NCBI RefSeq assembly: GCF_036946125.1
Contig: NZ_JAQIJT010000002.1
Span: 918,501-982,500 of the forward strand
Direction: 5' to 3'
Length of the DNA: 64,000 nt
Source of the DNA: Sphingomonas adhaesiva
Lineage (GTDB): Bacteria; Pseudomonadota; Alphaproteobacteria; Sphingomonadales; Sphingomonadaceae
Both the position numbers and the translations under genes were made by a program. Below are positions 8,207 through 17,261 of the stretch, one piece after another (within the stretch, counting starts at the first letter, position 1; each line of letters begins with the position of its first letter). Below the pieces are notes generated by a model. The model was not told where the DNA came from. It was given only the letters and a program-made list of their open reading frames with translations, and made no database searches.

Positions 8207-9966
8207 TTCGCGGTCCTTTGCGCTGCCTGCCACGCCTGAAACGCGGTGACGGCGGGAGAGTCGCGCAGGACGCGCGATGCGGGGTCGATCACGACATGCG
8301 CGCCCGCCGGCACCGGGAGCGTCGCGGGGAGGGCGACGCGGCGCGGCGCGGCATCGCCGACCTGTATTTCGATCGGCATCGGGAAGGCGCGGTCGCGCTC
8401 GGTCCGCCACGACAGGCGCAGCGTGTCGCCGCGGCGTTCCTGCACCAGCACCGGCAGCGCGGTGCCGCGCAGGTACACGTCGAAGAACCAGTCGAGGTTG
8501 CGCCCGGCCTCCGCCGCGACCAGACGCTGAAACTCCCGCGTGGAGGCGTAGCGCGGTGTGAAATTGCCCGGGCTCGGGTCGGGGCGGCCATAGACCAGCC
8601 GCCGTGTCGCGGTGAAGAAGGCGCGGTCGCCGATCAGCCAGCGCAGCGTGTGGAGCGTCCACGACCCCTTGTAATAGATGTCGGTGCCCGCGCCGCCCTT
8701 CGACGGCTCGTACACCTCCTCCTCGGTCAGCACCTTGTCGCGGACGATGGGCGCGCGGTTGACGATCTGGTTGCGTTGCGCCTCCATCATCGCGGCATAG
8801 CGCGCCTCGCCCTCGCGCCAGCGGCCGTAGAGCGGCTGCATATAGGTGGCGAACCCCTCGTGCAGCCAGTAATCGTCCCAGTTCGCCACCGTCATCTGGT
8901 TGGCGAACCATTCGTGCGCGAATTCGTGCTGGAACAGCCAGTCGAACCCCTCGGGCGCCTTGGCATAGCCGTTGCCATAGGCGTTGATCGTCTGGTGCTC
9001 CATGCCCTTGTGCGGGGTCTCGACCACGCCGACCTTCTCGTCGCCGAAGGGGTAGGGGCCGATCAGGCTTTCGAAGAAGTCGAGCGCGGGGGCGAATTCC
9101 TCGAACAATTGCTGCGGTTTGTCGCCTTCGCCGGGCAGATGCCAGTAATGCAGCGGGATCGCGTTGCCGTAGCGGCTGCGATAGCTGCCCGACTGCTCCA
9201 GATACGGCCCGATGTTCAGCGCGATCGCATAGGTATTGGGCTGGCGCGCGCGCCAGTGCCAGACGGTGCGTCCGTCGGGCAATGTGTCGACGCCCAGCAG
9301 GCGGCCGTTGGCGGGAGCGCGCAGCCCCGCGGGCGCGGTGATGTGGAGCGTGGCGACCGCGGGCTCGCCCTCGGGAAAGTCGAGGCAGGGCCACAGGATG
9401 TCGCAGCCATAGCCTTCGGTGGTGGAGGCGACCCAGGGATGGCCCCCGGGCGTCTTCGCCCAGACCATGCCGTCGTCCCACGGCGCGTTGACCGCGACGT
9501 GAGGCGTGCCGTCATAGGTGATCTCCACCGTCGCGCGCGCACCGGCGGCGAGCGGCGCGGGCAGCACGATGCGGCCATCGGGGCGTCCATCGGGGCGGGC
9601 GGGCGTCACCGGGGCGCCGTCGACCGTGACGCGGCGCACGGTGAAGTTGGAGTCGAGATCGATCGATGGTCGTGCCACCGCCGCCTTCGCGCGGAGCACC
9701 AGCCGCGCGCGCCCGGCCAGCCGCTGCGTCGCGGGATCGGGTTCCAGCCACAGCTCGACCGCATCGAGCGCGAGCGAGGACTGGTTGTCGGCGCGGACCC
9801 CGCCCGACACCTGCGTCGCGGCGCTGAGCGGGGGTTCGCCCTTCGCCACCGTCCGCGGCGCGGCGGGGGGATGCGCGGCGATGAGACAGGCAGCGGCGAG
9901 CGCGAGATTGATGCGCCCGCGAAACGCACCATATAAGCGGCACAGGCCGCCCCGTACGGGCGGCAT
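8203..9966 (-). CDS. Secreted M1-family zinc aminopeptidase
   Basis: A periplasmic or surface metallopeptidase that should remove N-terminal residues from peptides. The motif HEFAHEW supplies the HExxH zinc site, and the third ligand Glu is 19 residues on in WLHEGFATY. The substrate-binding loop GMEHQTINAYG takes the place of the usual GAMEN. From the ATG at 9966 the product is 587 residues. A signal-like segment (INLALAAACLIAAHP) lies at about 19-33 after a basic start. An in-frame ATG at 9978 is possible. The start codon lies only 10 nt from the divergent lon ATG, so the two 5' regions overlap. Confidence 0.9.
   Translation of the reverse strand: MPPVRGGLCRLYGAFRGRINLALAAACLIAAHPPAAPRTVAKGEPPLSAATQVSGGVRADNQSSLALDAVELWLEPDPATQRLAGRARLVLRAKAAVARPSIDLDSNFTVRRVTVDGAPVTPARPDGRPDGRIVLPAPLAAGARATVEITYDGTPHVAVNAPWDDGMVWAKTPGGHPWVASTTEGYGCDILWPCLDFPEGEPAVATLHITAPAGLRAPANGRLLGVDTLPDGRTVWHWRARQPNTYAIALNIGPYLEQSGSYRSRYGNAIPLHYWHLPGEGDKPQQLFEEFAPALDFFESLIGPYPFGDEKVGVVETPHKGMEHQTINAYGNGYAKAPEGFDWLFQHEFAHEWFANQMTVANWDDYWLHEGFATYMQPLYGRWREGEARYAAMMEAQRNQIVNRAPIVRDKVLTEEEVYEPSKGGAGTDIYYKGSWTLHTLRWLIGDRAFFTATRRLVYGRPDPSPGNFTPRYASTREFQRLVAAEAGRNLDWFFDVYLRGTALPVLVQERRGDTLRLSWRTERDRAFPMPIEIQVGDAAPRRVALPATLPVPAGAHVVIDPASRVLRDSPAVTAFQAWQAAQRTAK
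9908..9936 (+). promoter_or_regulatory. Predicted lon promoter
   Basis: TTGATG (9908-9913), 17-nt spacer, ATATAA (9931-9936), placing transcription start near 9943, about 34 nt before the lon ATG. The element lies inside the N-terminal codons of the divergent aminopeptidase gene. The CCATATAAG portion also resembles a heat-shock -10 element, but no convincing sigma-32 -35 is visible. Confidence 0.5.
9946..9964 (+). other. Hairpin in the lon 5' UTR
   Basis: GCCGCCC (9946-9952) and GGGCGGC (9958-9964) form a 7-bp GC stem with loop CGTAC, ending four bases before the GGAG ribosome binding site of lon. It could stabilise the leader or influence ribosome access. The same bases encode residues of the opposite gene, so chance composition is possible. 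Confidence 0.4.
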
Positions 9967-9976
9967 CGGAGTATCC

Positions 9977-12373
9977 ATGACGTCCACTTTCCCCGTTCTG
10001 CCGCTGCGCGATATCGTCGTCTTCCCGCACATGATCGTGCCGCTGTTCGTCGGACGCGACAAGTCGGTCGCCGCGCTGGAAGCCGCGATGGCGGCGGACA
10101 AGGAGATTTTCCTGGTCGCGCAGCTCGACCCGGCCGAGGACGATCCCGTGCGGGACGACCTCTACGGCGTCGGCGTGACCGCGACCGTGCTCCAGCTGCT
10201 GAAGCTGCCCGACGGCACGGTGCGCGTCCTGGTCGAGGGCAAGCAGCGCGCCACGCTGGAGACGCTGGATGAGGGCGGCGACTATCTGACCGCGGCCATC
10301 GCGCCGCTGGAGGACGCCGCGGTCGACGGGCCGGAGGTCGCCGCGCTGATGCGCTCGGTCGTCGGCCAGTTCGAGAATTATTCCAAGCTCAACCGCAAGC
10401 TGCCCTCCGAGCTCGCCGCGCAGCTGGCCGAGATCGAGGGCGCGTCGCAGCTGTCCGACAGCGTCGCGGGCAACATCCAGGTCAAGGTCGCCGAGAAGCA
10501 GGCGCTGCTGATGGAGGCCGATCCGGTCAAGCGGCTGGAGATGGCGTTCGCGCTGATGGAGGGCGAGCTGGGCGTCCTGCAGGTCGAGAAGAAGATCAAG
10601 AGCCGCGTCAAGCGCCAGATGGAGAAGACGCAGCGCGAATATTACCTCAACGAACAGCTGAAGGCGATTCAGCGCGAGCTGGGCAACGAGGGCGAGGAAG
10701 GCGAGGGCGACGAGATCGCCGAGCTGACCCAGAAGATCGCCACGCTGAAGCTGTCGAAGGAGGCGCGCACCAAGGCGACCGCGGAGCTGAAGAAGCTGAA
10801 GACCATGGCGCCGATGAGCGCCGAGGCGACGGTCGTGCGCAACTACCTCGACGTGCTGCTGGGGCTGCCGTGGGGGAAGAAGAGCAAGATCAAGAAGGAT
10901 ATCCCCGCCGCCGAGGCGATCCTGAACGAGGACCACCACGCGCTCGACAAGGTGAAGGACCGGATCGTCGAATATCTGGCGGTACAGGCGCGCACCAACA
11001 AGCTGAAGGGGCCGATCCTGTGCCTGGTCGGACCGCCGGGCGTGGGCAAGACGTCGCTGGGCAAGTCGATCGCCAAGGCGACGGGGCGCGAGTTCATCCG
11101 CCAGTCGCTGGGCGGGGTGCGCGACGAGGCGGAGATCCGCGGGCACCGCCGCACCTACATCGGCTCGCTGCCGGGCAAGGTCGTCACCAACCTGAAGAAG
11201 GCGGGCGCGTCCAACCCGCTGTTCCTGCTCGACGAGATCGACAAGCTGGGACAGGATTTCCGCGGCGATCCCGCCAGCGCGCTGCTGGAGGTGCTGGACC
11301 CCGAGCAGAATGCGAAGTTCAACGACCATTATCTGGAGATCGACATCGATCTGTCGGACGTGATGTTCGTGTGCACCGCCAATTCGCTCAACCTGCCGCA
11401 GCCGCTGCTCGACCGGATGGAGATCATCCGGCTGGAGGGCTATACCGAGGACGAGAAGGTCGCGATCGCCGAGCGCCACCTGACCCGCAAGCAGATCGAG
11501 GCGCACGGGCTGAAGCCGGGCGAGTTCGAGCTGACGACCGACGGGCTGCGCGCGCTGATCCAGCGCTACACCCGCGAGGCGGGCGTGCGGACGCTGGAGC
11601 GCGAGATCGCCAAGCTGTGCCGCAAGGCGCTGCGCCGCATCCTGGAGGGCAAGGCCGAGAGCGTGACGGTCACGCCGGACAATCTGGCCGAGTTCGCGGG
11701 CGTGCAGAAGTTCCGCCACGGCCTGTCCGAGACCGAGGACCAGATCGGCGCGGTCACCGGCCTCGCCTGGACCGAGGTGGGCGGCGAGCTGCTGACGATC
11801 GAGAGCGTGACCGTGCCGGGCAAGGGGCAGGCGAAGGTCACCGGCAAGCTGGGCGACGTGATGAAGGAGTCGGTCCAGGCGGCCTATTCCTTCGTCCAGG
11901 CGCGCGCGCCGACGTTCGGGATCAAGCCCAGCGTGTTCCACCGCAAGGACATCCACATCCACCTGCCCGAGGGCGCGGTGCCCAAGGACGGGCCGTCGGC
12001 GGGCATCGGTCTGGTGACGTCGATCGTGTCCACGCTGACCGGCATCGCGGTGCGCAAGGAGGTGGCGATGACCGGCGAGGTGACGCTGCGCGGTCGCGTG
12101 CTGCCGATCGGCGGATTGAAGGAAAAGCTGCTCGCGGCGCTGCGCGGCGGGATCACCACCGTGCTGATCCCCAAGGAGAACGAGAAGGATCTGGCCGAGA
12201 TACCGCAGAACATCCGCGACGGGCTGCGTATCGTGCCGGTGGCGCATGTCGACGAAGTGCTGGCGCTGGCGCTGGTGCGCGCGCCGGAGGCGATCGACTG
12301 GACCGAGGCGGACGAGCTGGCGGCGCTGCCGCCCGCGCCGATCGCCCCGGTGGGGGGCGAACTCCACCATTGA
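9977..12373 (+). CDS. lon: Lon protease, ATP-dependent
   Basis: Homohexameric AAA+ serine/lysine protease that degrades misfolded and regulatory proteins. The 798-residue product has the LAN substrate domain from FPVLPLRDIVVFP (5-17), a coiled coil around 200-285, Walker A GPPGVGKT (352-359), Walker B LFLLDEIDK, and the protease domain with catalytic Ser674 in PKDGPSAG and Lys717 in GGLKEK. Length is normal. The ATG at 9977 has GGAG at the right distance. HU follows, the classic lon-hupB order. It has its own terminator downstream. Confidence 0.99.
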   Translation: MTSTFPVLPLRDIVVFPHMIVPLFVGRDKSVAALEAAMAADKEIFLVAQLDPAEDDPVRDDLYGVGVTATVLQLLKLPDGTVRVLVEGKQRATLETLDEGGDYLTAAIAPLEDAAVDGPEVAALMRSVVGQFENYSKLNRKLPSELAAQLAEIEGASQLSDSVAGNIQVKVAEKQALLMEADPVKRLEMAFALMEGELGVLQVEKKIKSRVKRQMEKTQREYYLNEQLKAIQRELGNEGEEGEGDEIAELTQKIATLKLSKEARTKATAELKKLKTMAPMSAEATVVRNYLDVLLGLPWGKKSKIKKDIPAAEAILNEDHHALDKVKDRIVEYLAVQARTNKLKGPILCLVGPPGVGKTSLGKSIAKATGREFIRQSLGGVRDEAEIRGHRRTYIGSLPGKVVTNLKKAGASNPLFLLDEIDKLGQDFRGDPASALLEVLDPEQNAKFNDHYLEIDIDLSDVMFVCTANSLNLPQPLLDRMEIIRLEGYTEDEKVAIAERHLTRKQIEAHGLKPGEFELTTDGLRALIQRYTREAGVRTLEREIAKLCRKALRRILEGKAESVTVTPDNLAEFAGVQKFRHGLSETEDQIGAVTGLAWTEVGGELLTIESVTVPGKGQAKVTGKLGDVMKESVQAAYSFVQARAPTFGIKPSVFHRKDIHIHLPEGAVPKDGPSAGIGLVTSIVSTLTGIAVRKEVAMTGEVTLRGRVLPIGGLKEKLLAALRGGITTVLIPKENEKDLAEIPQNIRDGLRIVPVAHVDEVLALALVRAPEAIDWTEADELAALPPAPIAPVGGELHH

Positions 12374-12401
12374 TCCACGTTATATCGGGGTGAAACGATC
12401 G

Positions 12402-12435
12402 CCGCCGCGCCTGCCACGGGCGCGGCGGTTTCGTT
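12402..12435 (+). terminator. Intrinsic terminator of lon
   Basis: CCGCCGCGCC (12402-12411) pairs perfectly with GGCGCGGCGG (12419-12428) around a 7-nt loop, followed by TTTCGTTT. It separates lon from the HU promoter. Confidence 0.85.
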
Positions 12436-12464
12436 TGACTCAGGCACCCGCGCTCGCCTTTACT
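12435..12464 (+). promoter_or_regulatory. Predicted promoter of the HU gene
   Basis: TTGACT (12435-12440), 18-nt spacer, TTTACT (12459-12464). Predicted start near 12471 gives a 5' UTR of about 65 nt before the HU ATG. The -35 element begins in the T tract of the lon terminator, a compact arrangement. Confidence 0.5.
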
Positions 12465-12536
12465 GAGAGGATGCGGGCCGTCGTCCGCGAATCCATCACG
12501 AACACGTAACGTTACTAACAAACGGGGTCTTTCGGC

Positions 12537-12809
12537 ATGAACAAGCAGGAACTGATCGCGCATGTCGCGACCGCCGCCGGGCTGGGGAAGAGCGAGGCGA
12601 GCCGCGCGGTCGAGGCGGTGTTCGACACCATCTCCGCGAGTCTGAAGAAGGGGGATGAGGTGCGGCTGGTCGGTTTCGGCACGTTCGCGGTCAGCAAGCG
12701 CAAGGCATCGACGGGCCGCAACCCGCGCACGGGCGAGCCGATGACGATCAAGGCGTCCACCCAGCCGAAGTTCAAGGCGGGCAAGGTGCTGAAGGATTCG
12801 CTGAACTGA
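12537..12809 (+). CDS. hupB: DNA-binding protein HU
   Basis: Nucleoid-associated protein that bends and compacts DNA. The 90 residues match the family length exactly: helices at the N terminus (MNKQELIAHVATAAGLGKSE), then GFGTFAV and the beta-arm GRNPRTGEPM that inserts into the minor groove, ending KAGKVLKDSLN. It follows lon, as in many proteobacteria, and has a separate predicted promoter. A 5'-AACGGGG lies upstream of the ATG. Confidence 0.97.
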   Translation: MNKQELIAHVATAAGLGKSEASRAVEAVFDTISASLKKGDEVRLVGFGTFAVSKRKASTGRNPRTGEPMTIKASTQPKFKAGKVLKDSLN

Positions 12810-12872
12810 GGTCGATTTTGGGGGTGGACAGGGTCGCGGTGCTCGCCTAGAGGCCCGCTTCCGATCATGATC

Positions 12873-12947
12873 GGGCGCGTAGCTCAGCGGTAGAGCACAC
12901 CCTTCACACGGGTGGGGTCACAGGTTCAATCCCTGTCGCGCCCACCA
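12873..12947 (+). tRNA. tRNA-Val (anticodon CAC)
   Basis: A 75-nt tRNA. The acceptor stem GGGCGCG (12873-12879) pairs with CGCGCCC (12937-12943), and ACCA is encoded. The anticodon stem CACCC/GGGTG encloses TTCACAC, giving CAC, which reads GUG. The T arm CAGGTTCAATCCCTG is standard. Confidence 0.97.
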
Positions 12948-12956
12948 TATCCGACA

Positions 12957-12987
12957 GACCCCGCCGGTGCGAGCCGGCGGGGTCTTT
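12957..12987 (+). terminator. Intrinsic terminator after tRNA-Val
   Basis: A perfect 11-bp stem, GACCCCGCCGG (12957-12967) with CCGGCGGGGTC (12974-12984), loop TGCGAG, then TTT. It begins 10 nt after the tRNA 3' end. Confidence 0.85.
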
Positions 12988-13020
12988 CCGTCGTGCCGAT
13001 GATCGCCGGCCGGTCATGCG

Positions 13021-13146
13021 CCCCCGTCGTTCGTGCCGAGGAGGCGTCGAGCGACGTCGAGAGGCCGTATCGAAGCACGTGGGCAACGCCTGCCCTTCGA
13101 GACGGGCCTTCGACAAGCCCAGTCCCTCCTCAGGGCGAACGGGGGT
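13021..13146. repeat. Palindromic intergenic repeat, family C, copy 2
   Basis: A close relative of 2264-2395. Outer arms CCCCCGTCGTTCGTGCCGAG and CTCAGGGCGAACGGGGG, inner arms around TCGAGAGGCC and CCTTCGAGACGGGCC. It lies between the tRNA-Val terminator and the 3' end of the minus-strand hydroxylase gene and could act as a bidirectional end signal. Confidence 0.8.
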
Positions 13147-13182
13147 CAGGCGAGGACGAAGGCGTTGGCAGGAGGGCTATGC

Positions 13183-13974
13183 TCACCCGTCCAGCTGCTT
13201 CACCGCGGCGTTCCACTTGGCCACGTTGTCGCGCGCTTCCTGGACGAAGGCGGAGCGCTTCGCGATGCCCAGGAAGAGGTCGGCGAACCATTTGCCGGGG
13301 CGGCGCAGCGGGCGTTCGAACTGGATCAGCAGCACGACGCGGGTGCCGGCGGTGTCGTTCCACACTTCGTGGTCATAGGTGTCGTCGAAGACGAGCGTTT
13401 CGCCCTCCGCCCAGCGCACGACGCGGTGGTCGACGCGCATCCGCACGTCGCCGTCGCGCGGCACGATGAGGCCCAGGTGGCAGGTGATGAGCCCCTTTGA
13501 CACGCCGCGGTGCGCGGGGATGTGCGTGCCGGGGGCGAGGATCGAGAAGAAGGCGGTGTTGAGCCCCGGAATACGCTCGATCACGGCGCGCGTCTGCGGG
13601 CATTGCGCGAGGTTCTCGTCGATCGGATAGCCGTAGCCCCAGAGGAAGAACGACTTCCACTTGCCCACCTCCGCGATGGCACGGTGATCGGGCGAGATGG
13701 TGGCGAGGCTGGGCGCGGCGTCCCCGACCAGCGCGACGGCCTCCGCCTCGGCGCGGATCGCCTCCCAGCGCGCGCGCAGCTCCGCGGTCCAGGCGAAGGT
13801 GCGCACGTCGAGCACGGGATCGTTGGACACCAGCGAGGAACCCGCGATCAGCCGGTCGAACACGCCGCGCAGATGCTTGCCGACGCGGATGATGAGCGGG
13901 CGGCCCGGCTCCGCCTGCAACGCGGCCCGCGGTGCACCCGGCAGGGTGAGGGTGGCGTGGGGTTGCTGGGCCAT
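13183..13974 (-). CDS. Aspartyl/asparaginyl beta-hydroxylase family (LpxO-like) dioxygenase
   Basis: A 263-residue Fe(II)/2-oxoglutarate dioxygenase. The fold signature runs from PAHRGVSKGLITCHLGL to WAEGETLVFDDTYDHEVWN and TRVVLLIQFERPL. These supply the two iron-binding His residues and the 2-oxoglutarate-binding Arg. Relatives either hydroxylate lipid A acyl chains (LpxO) or protein side chains. LpxO proteins have an N-terminal membrane anchor, which I do not see here, so the substrate is open. The start at 13974 has AAGGA eight bases upstream. It is a single-gene unit. Confidence 0.87.
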   Translation of the reverse strand: MAQQPHATLTLPGAPRAALQAEPGRPLIIRVGKHLRGVFDRLIAGSSLVSNDPVLDVRTFAWTAELRARWEAIRAEAEAVALVGDAAPSLATISPDHRAIAEVGKWKSFFLWGYGYPIDENLAQCPQTRAVIERIPGLNTAFFSILAPGTHIPAHRGVSKGLITCHLGLIVPRDGDVRMRVDHRVVRWAEGETLVFDDTYDHEVWNDTAGTRVVLLIQFERPLRRPGKWFADLFLGIAKRSAFVQEARDNVAKWNAAVKQLDG

Positions 13975-14087
13975 ATCGGATCCTTCGCGCGTGCCGGCCT
14001 GTCGTCGCCCGGCATCCTTTCCCCAGCCGCTAGAACGGTTTCGCGACCAAAACGTGGCAGGTTGCGGGCACGTCGGGGCAGGGACGG

Positions 14088-14129
14088 CGGGTCAGGGAGG
14101 GGCAGAGCGGGCCGCCGGGTCAGGGAGGG
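14088..14129 (+). repeat. Short direct repeat upstream of the M16 gene
   Basis: A 14-nt unit, CGGGTCAGGGAGGG, occurs at 14088-14101 and 14116-14129. A related GCGGGAGGGAG follows at 14136-14146. The spacing of 28 nt puts the copies on nearly the same DNA face, which suits a tandem protein-binding site, but this is an unsupported guess. Confidence 0.3.
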
Positions 14130-14198
14130 ACGTTGCGGGAGGGAGCGTTTCACGCACCCCCGGTTGCCGCCGCCCCGGCGCGCCCTTACAACGGCGCC

Positions 14199-17099
14199 AT
14201 GGCCCTATATCCGCGCGTGCTCGGCAAGCCGCTCGCCTTCCTTCTCCTCTCGTCGGTCGCCCTGCCGCTCGCGGCGGCGCCGCAGCGCAAGGCTTCCGCC
14301 GCCGCCCCGGTCGCGCCGCCGCCGGCCCTGCTCCAGGTCGACACCTCGCCGTGGCTGTTCAAGGGATCGGACATCCCGCCCGATCCGGCGTGGCATTTCG
14401 GCACGCTCCCCAACGGCCTGCGATATGCGGTGCGCAAGAACGGCGTGCCGCCGGGGCAGGTCGCGGTGCGCGTGCGGATCGATGCCGGGTCGCTCTATGA
14501 AACCGACGCGCAGCAGGGATTCGCGCATCTGATCGAGCATCTGTCGTTCCGGGGATCGAAATTCGTCCCCGACGGGGAGGCGAAGCGGGTGTGGCAGCGC
14601 TTCGGCGCGACGTTCGGATCGGATTCCAACGCATCGACCACGCCGACCCAGACGGTCTACAAGCTGGACCTGCCCGGCGCGACCGAGGCGAAGCTGGACG
14701 AGAGCCTGAAGATCTTTTCCGGCATGATGGCGCAGCCGGCGATCACGACGGCGGGCCTGGCGGCCGAGCGGCCGGCGGTGCTGGCGGAGCAGCGCGAGGC
14801 ACCGGGGCCGCAGGTCCGCTACGGCGATGCGATCCGGCAGACGTTCTTCGCGGGGCAGCCGCTGGCCGAGCGGTCGCCGATCGGGACGATCAGGACGCTG
14901 GAGGCGGCGACCCCGGAGGCGGTGCAGGCGTTTCACGACCGATGGTATCGCCCGTCGCGCGCGGTGGTCATCATCTCGGGCGATATCGATCCGGACGTCG
15001 CGGCGCGGCTGATCGTCAAGAATTTCGGCGGATGGCAGGGCAAGGGCGCCGATCCGGCCGATCCGGATTTCGGCAAGCCGGGCGGGCAGGGCCCCTCGAC
15101 GAAGACGATCGCGGAACCCTCGCTGCCGCCGCTGGTCGCGACCGCGGTGCTGCGTCCGTGGGTCTATCGTGACGATACGATCATCTTCAACCAGAAGCGG
15201 CTGGTCGACTTCGTCGCGATGCGGCTCATCAACCGGCGTCTGGAGACGCGCGCGCGCGCCGGGGGCAGCTTCCTGCAGGCTTCGGTCAGCCTGGACGACG
15301 TATCGCGCTCGGCCAACGGCACCTTCACCAACATCGTGCCGATCGGCGACGATTGGGAGGCGGCGCTGAAGGACGTCCGCGCGGTGATCGCGGATGCGAT
15401 GGCTACCCCGCCCACGCAGGGCGAGGTCGACCGCGAGCTGGCCGAATTCGACGCCGCGATGAAGAACGAGGTCGATACCGCGCGGGTCGAGGCGGGCGCG
15501 AAGCAGGCCGACGACATGGTCCAGGCGCTCGACATCCGCGAGACGGTGGCGGGGCCGAAGACGAGCTACGACATCCTGCAACAGGCGAGGGCGAAGGGGA
15601 TGTTCACCCCCGCCGCGATGGTCGAATCGACCAACCGGCTGTTCAAGGGCGATGCGACGCGCGCGCTGCTGAACACGCGCACCGCGGATGCGAGCGCGGC
15701 GACAAAGCTGGCCGCGGCGCTGACCGCGGACGTGTCCAGGCTGGCGGGGAAGCGGACGCAGCAGGCGGCGGTCGATTTCTCGCGCGTGCCCAGGCTGGGC
15801 GCACCGGGCAAGGTGACGGCCAAGGCGACGGTGGGCGATCCGCCGATGGAGACGGTGACGTTCGCCAACGGGGTGCGCGCGCTGATCTACGCCAATCCCT
15901 CGGAGACGGGGCGCGTCTATCTGCGCGTGCGGTTCGGGCGCGGGTATCAGGCGCTGCCCGGCGACCGGCCGACCCCGGCGTGGGCGGGGGAAACCGCGCT
16001 GGTCGCGAGCGGGATCGGGACGCTGAACCAGGGCGATCTGGATCAGCTGACCACCGGACGCCGCATGGGGCTGGACTTCGACATCGGCGACGACGCATTC
16101 CTGTTCGGCGCGCAGACGACGCCGGGCGACTATGCCGACAATCTGACGCTGATGGCGGCGAAGCTGGCCGCGCCGCGCTGGGATGCGGCGCCGGTGGTGC
16201 GCGCGCGGGCGGCGATGCTGGCGGGCTATGCCGGGTTCGACAGCTCGCCCGACGGCGTACTGGCACGCGATCTGGAGGGGCTGCTGCGCGACGGCGACCC
16301 GCGCTGGGGCGTGCCGCCGCGCGCGCAGGTCGAGGCGCTGACGCCCAAGGACTTCCGCCAGCTGTGGGAGCCGCTGCTGGCGACCGGGCCGATCGAGGTC
16401 GACGTGTTCGGCGACGTGAAGGCGGACGAGGCGATCGCGGCGGTGGCGAAGAGCTTCGGCGCGCTGAAGCCGCGCGCGGCCGGCGCGATCTCGCCGTCGC
16501 CGATCCGCTTCCCGGCGCATGTCGAGCAGCCGGTGATCCGCACGCATGACGGCGACGACAACCAGGCGGCGGCGGTGATCGCCTGGCCGACCGGCGGCGG
16601 CTCGGCGGGCCATGCGGAATCGCGCGCGCTCGACGTGCTGGCGGCGGTGTTCGCGGATCGGCTGTTCGACCGGCTGCGCTCGGTCGCGGGGGCGAGCTAT
16701 TCGCCGAGCGCGCAGAGCCAGTGGCCGGTGGGACTGGACGCGGGCGGGCGGCTGGTCGCGATCGGCAAGGTGGCGCCGGACAAGGTGCCGCTGTTCTTCC
16801 AGCTGTCGCGCCAGATCGCGGCCGAGCTGGTGTCGACCCCGATCGGCGAGGACGAGCTGCGCCGGACGATCGTGCCGATGCTGCAATATATGGCGCGGGC
16901 GTCGTCGGGGAACCAGTTCTGGCTGATCCAGACCTCGGGCGGGACGTTCGATCCGCAGCGGATCGAGGCGAGCCAGAGCATCGTCGGCGACATGACGGCG
17001 ATCACCCCGGCATCGTTGCAGGCGACCGCGGCGAAATATCTGCGGCCGGAGAAGGACTGGACGATGGCGGTGGTGCCGAAGGGGAAGGCGGCGGAATAA
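14199..17099 (+). CDS. Secreted M16-family (insulinase/pitrilysin-type) zinc protease
   Basis: A 966-residue protein with a signal peptide (MALYPRVLGKPLAFLLLSSV, cleavage after about ALPLAAA) and two M16 halves. The first has the inverted zinc motif HLIEH at 110-114, with a third Glu ligand about 80 residues on in LAAERPAVLAEQ. The second half, from about 560, lacks the motif, as usual for the inactive partner that closes the clamshell. It should degrade peptides in the periplasm or at the surface. The ATG at 14199 is chosen because it begins the signal peptide. It is a single gene. Confidence 0.92.
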   Translation: MALYPRVLGKPLAFLLLSSVALPLAAAPQRKASAAAPVAPPPALLQVDTSPWLFKGSDIPPDPAWHFGTLPNGLRYAVRKNGVPPGQVAVRVRIDAGSLYETDAQQGFAHLIEHLSFRGSKFVPDGEAKRVWQRFGATFGSDSNASTTPTQTVYKLDLPGATEAKLDESLKIFSGMMAQPAITTAGLAAERPAVLAEQREAPGPQVRYGDAIRQTFFAGQPLAERSPIGTIRTLEAATPEAVQAFHDRWYRPSRAVVIISGDIDPDVAARLIVKNFGGWQGKGADPADPDFGKPGGQGPSTKTIAEPSLPPLVATAVLRPWVYRDDTIIFNQKRLVDFVAMRLINRRLETRARAGGSFLQASVSLDDVSRSANGTFTNIVPIGDDWEAALKDVRAVIADAMATPPTQGEVDRELAEFDAAMKNEVDTARVEAGAKQADDMVQALDIRETVAGPKTSYDILQQARAKGMFTPAAMVESTNRLFKGDATRALLNTRTADASAATKLAAALTADVSRLAGKRTQQAAVDFSRVPRLGAPGKVTAKATVGDPPMETVTFANGVRALIYANPSETGRVYLRVRFGRGYQALPGDRPTPAWAGETALVASGIGTLNQGDLDQLTTGRRMGLDFDIGDDAFLFGAQTTPGDYADNLTLMAAKLAAPRWDAAPVVRARAAMLAGYAGFDSSPDGVLARDLEGLLRDGDPRWGVPPRAQVEALTPKDFRQLWEPLLATGPIEVDVFGDVKADEAIAAVAKSFGALKPRAAGAISPSPIRFPAHVEQPVIRTHDGDDNQAAAVIAWPTGGGSAGHAESRALDVLAAVFADRLFDRLRSVAGASYSPSAQSQWPVGLDAGGRLVAIGKVAPDKVPLFFQLSRQIAAELVSTPIGEDELRRTIVPMLQYMARASSGNQFWLIQTSGGTFDPQRIEASQSIVGDMTAITPASLQATAAKYLRPEKDWTMAVVPKGKAAE

Positions 17100-17120
17100 G
17101 GGGGATTACGTCCTGCGGAC

Positions 17121-17213
17121 CGTGCTCCTGCGCAGGCAGGAGCCCAGAGCCAGGCAGAGCGACGTCGGTTGCGACCGACAACCCTGGGCTCCTGCCTGCG
17201 CAGGAGCACAGTG
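17121..17213. repeat. Family A repeat, diverged copy 3
   Basis: CGTGCTCCTGCGCAGGCAGG at the left end and CTGCCTGCGCAGGAGCACAG at the right end form long inverted arms around a core related to that of 5666-5767 (CAACCCTGGG shared). It lies 22 nt after the M16 stop codon. Confidence 0.8.
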
Positions 17214-17261
17214 TGAGTTTACCGGGACGGACCGTTCGTTCGAAGACCGTCAGACGAAAAA

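Noticed and set aside
9518..9976. N-terminal extension of lon by 153 codons in frame
   Set aside because: The extension lies over the divergent peptidase gene, lacks Lon homology, and the ATG at 9977 has GGAG and gives the normal Lon N terminus.
14205..16886. An 893-codon open frame opposite the M16 protease gene
   Set aside because: Arg/Ala/His-rich composition, no ribosome binding site and full overlap with a clear protease; a GC shadow.
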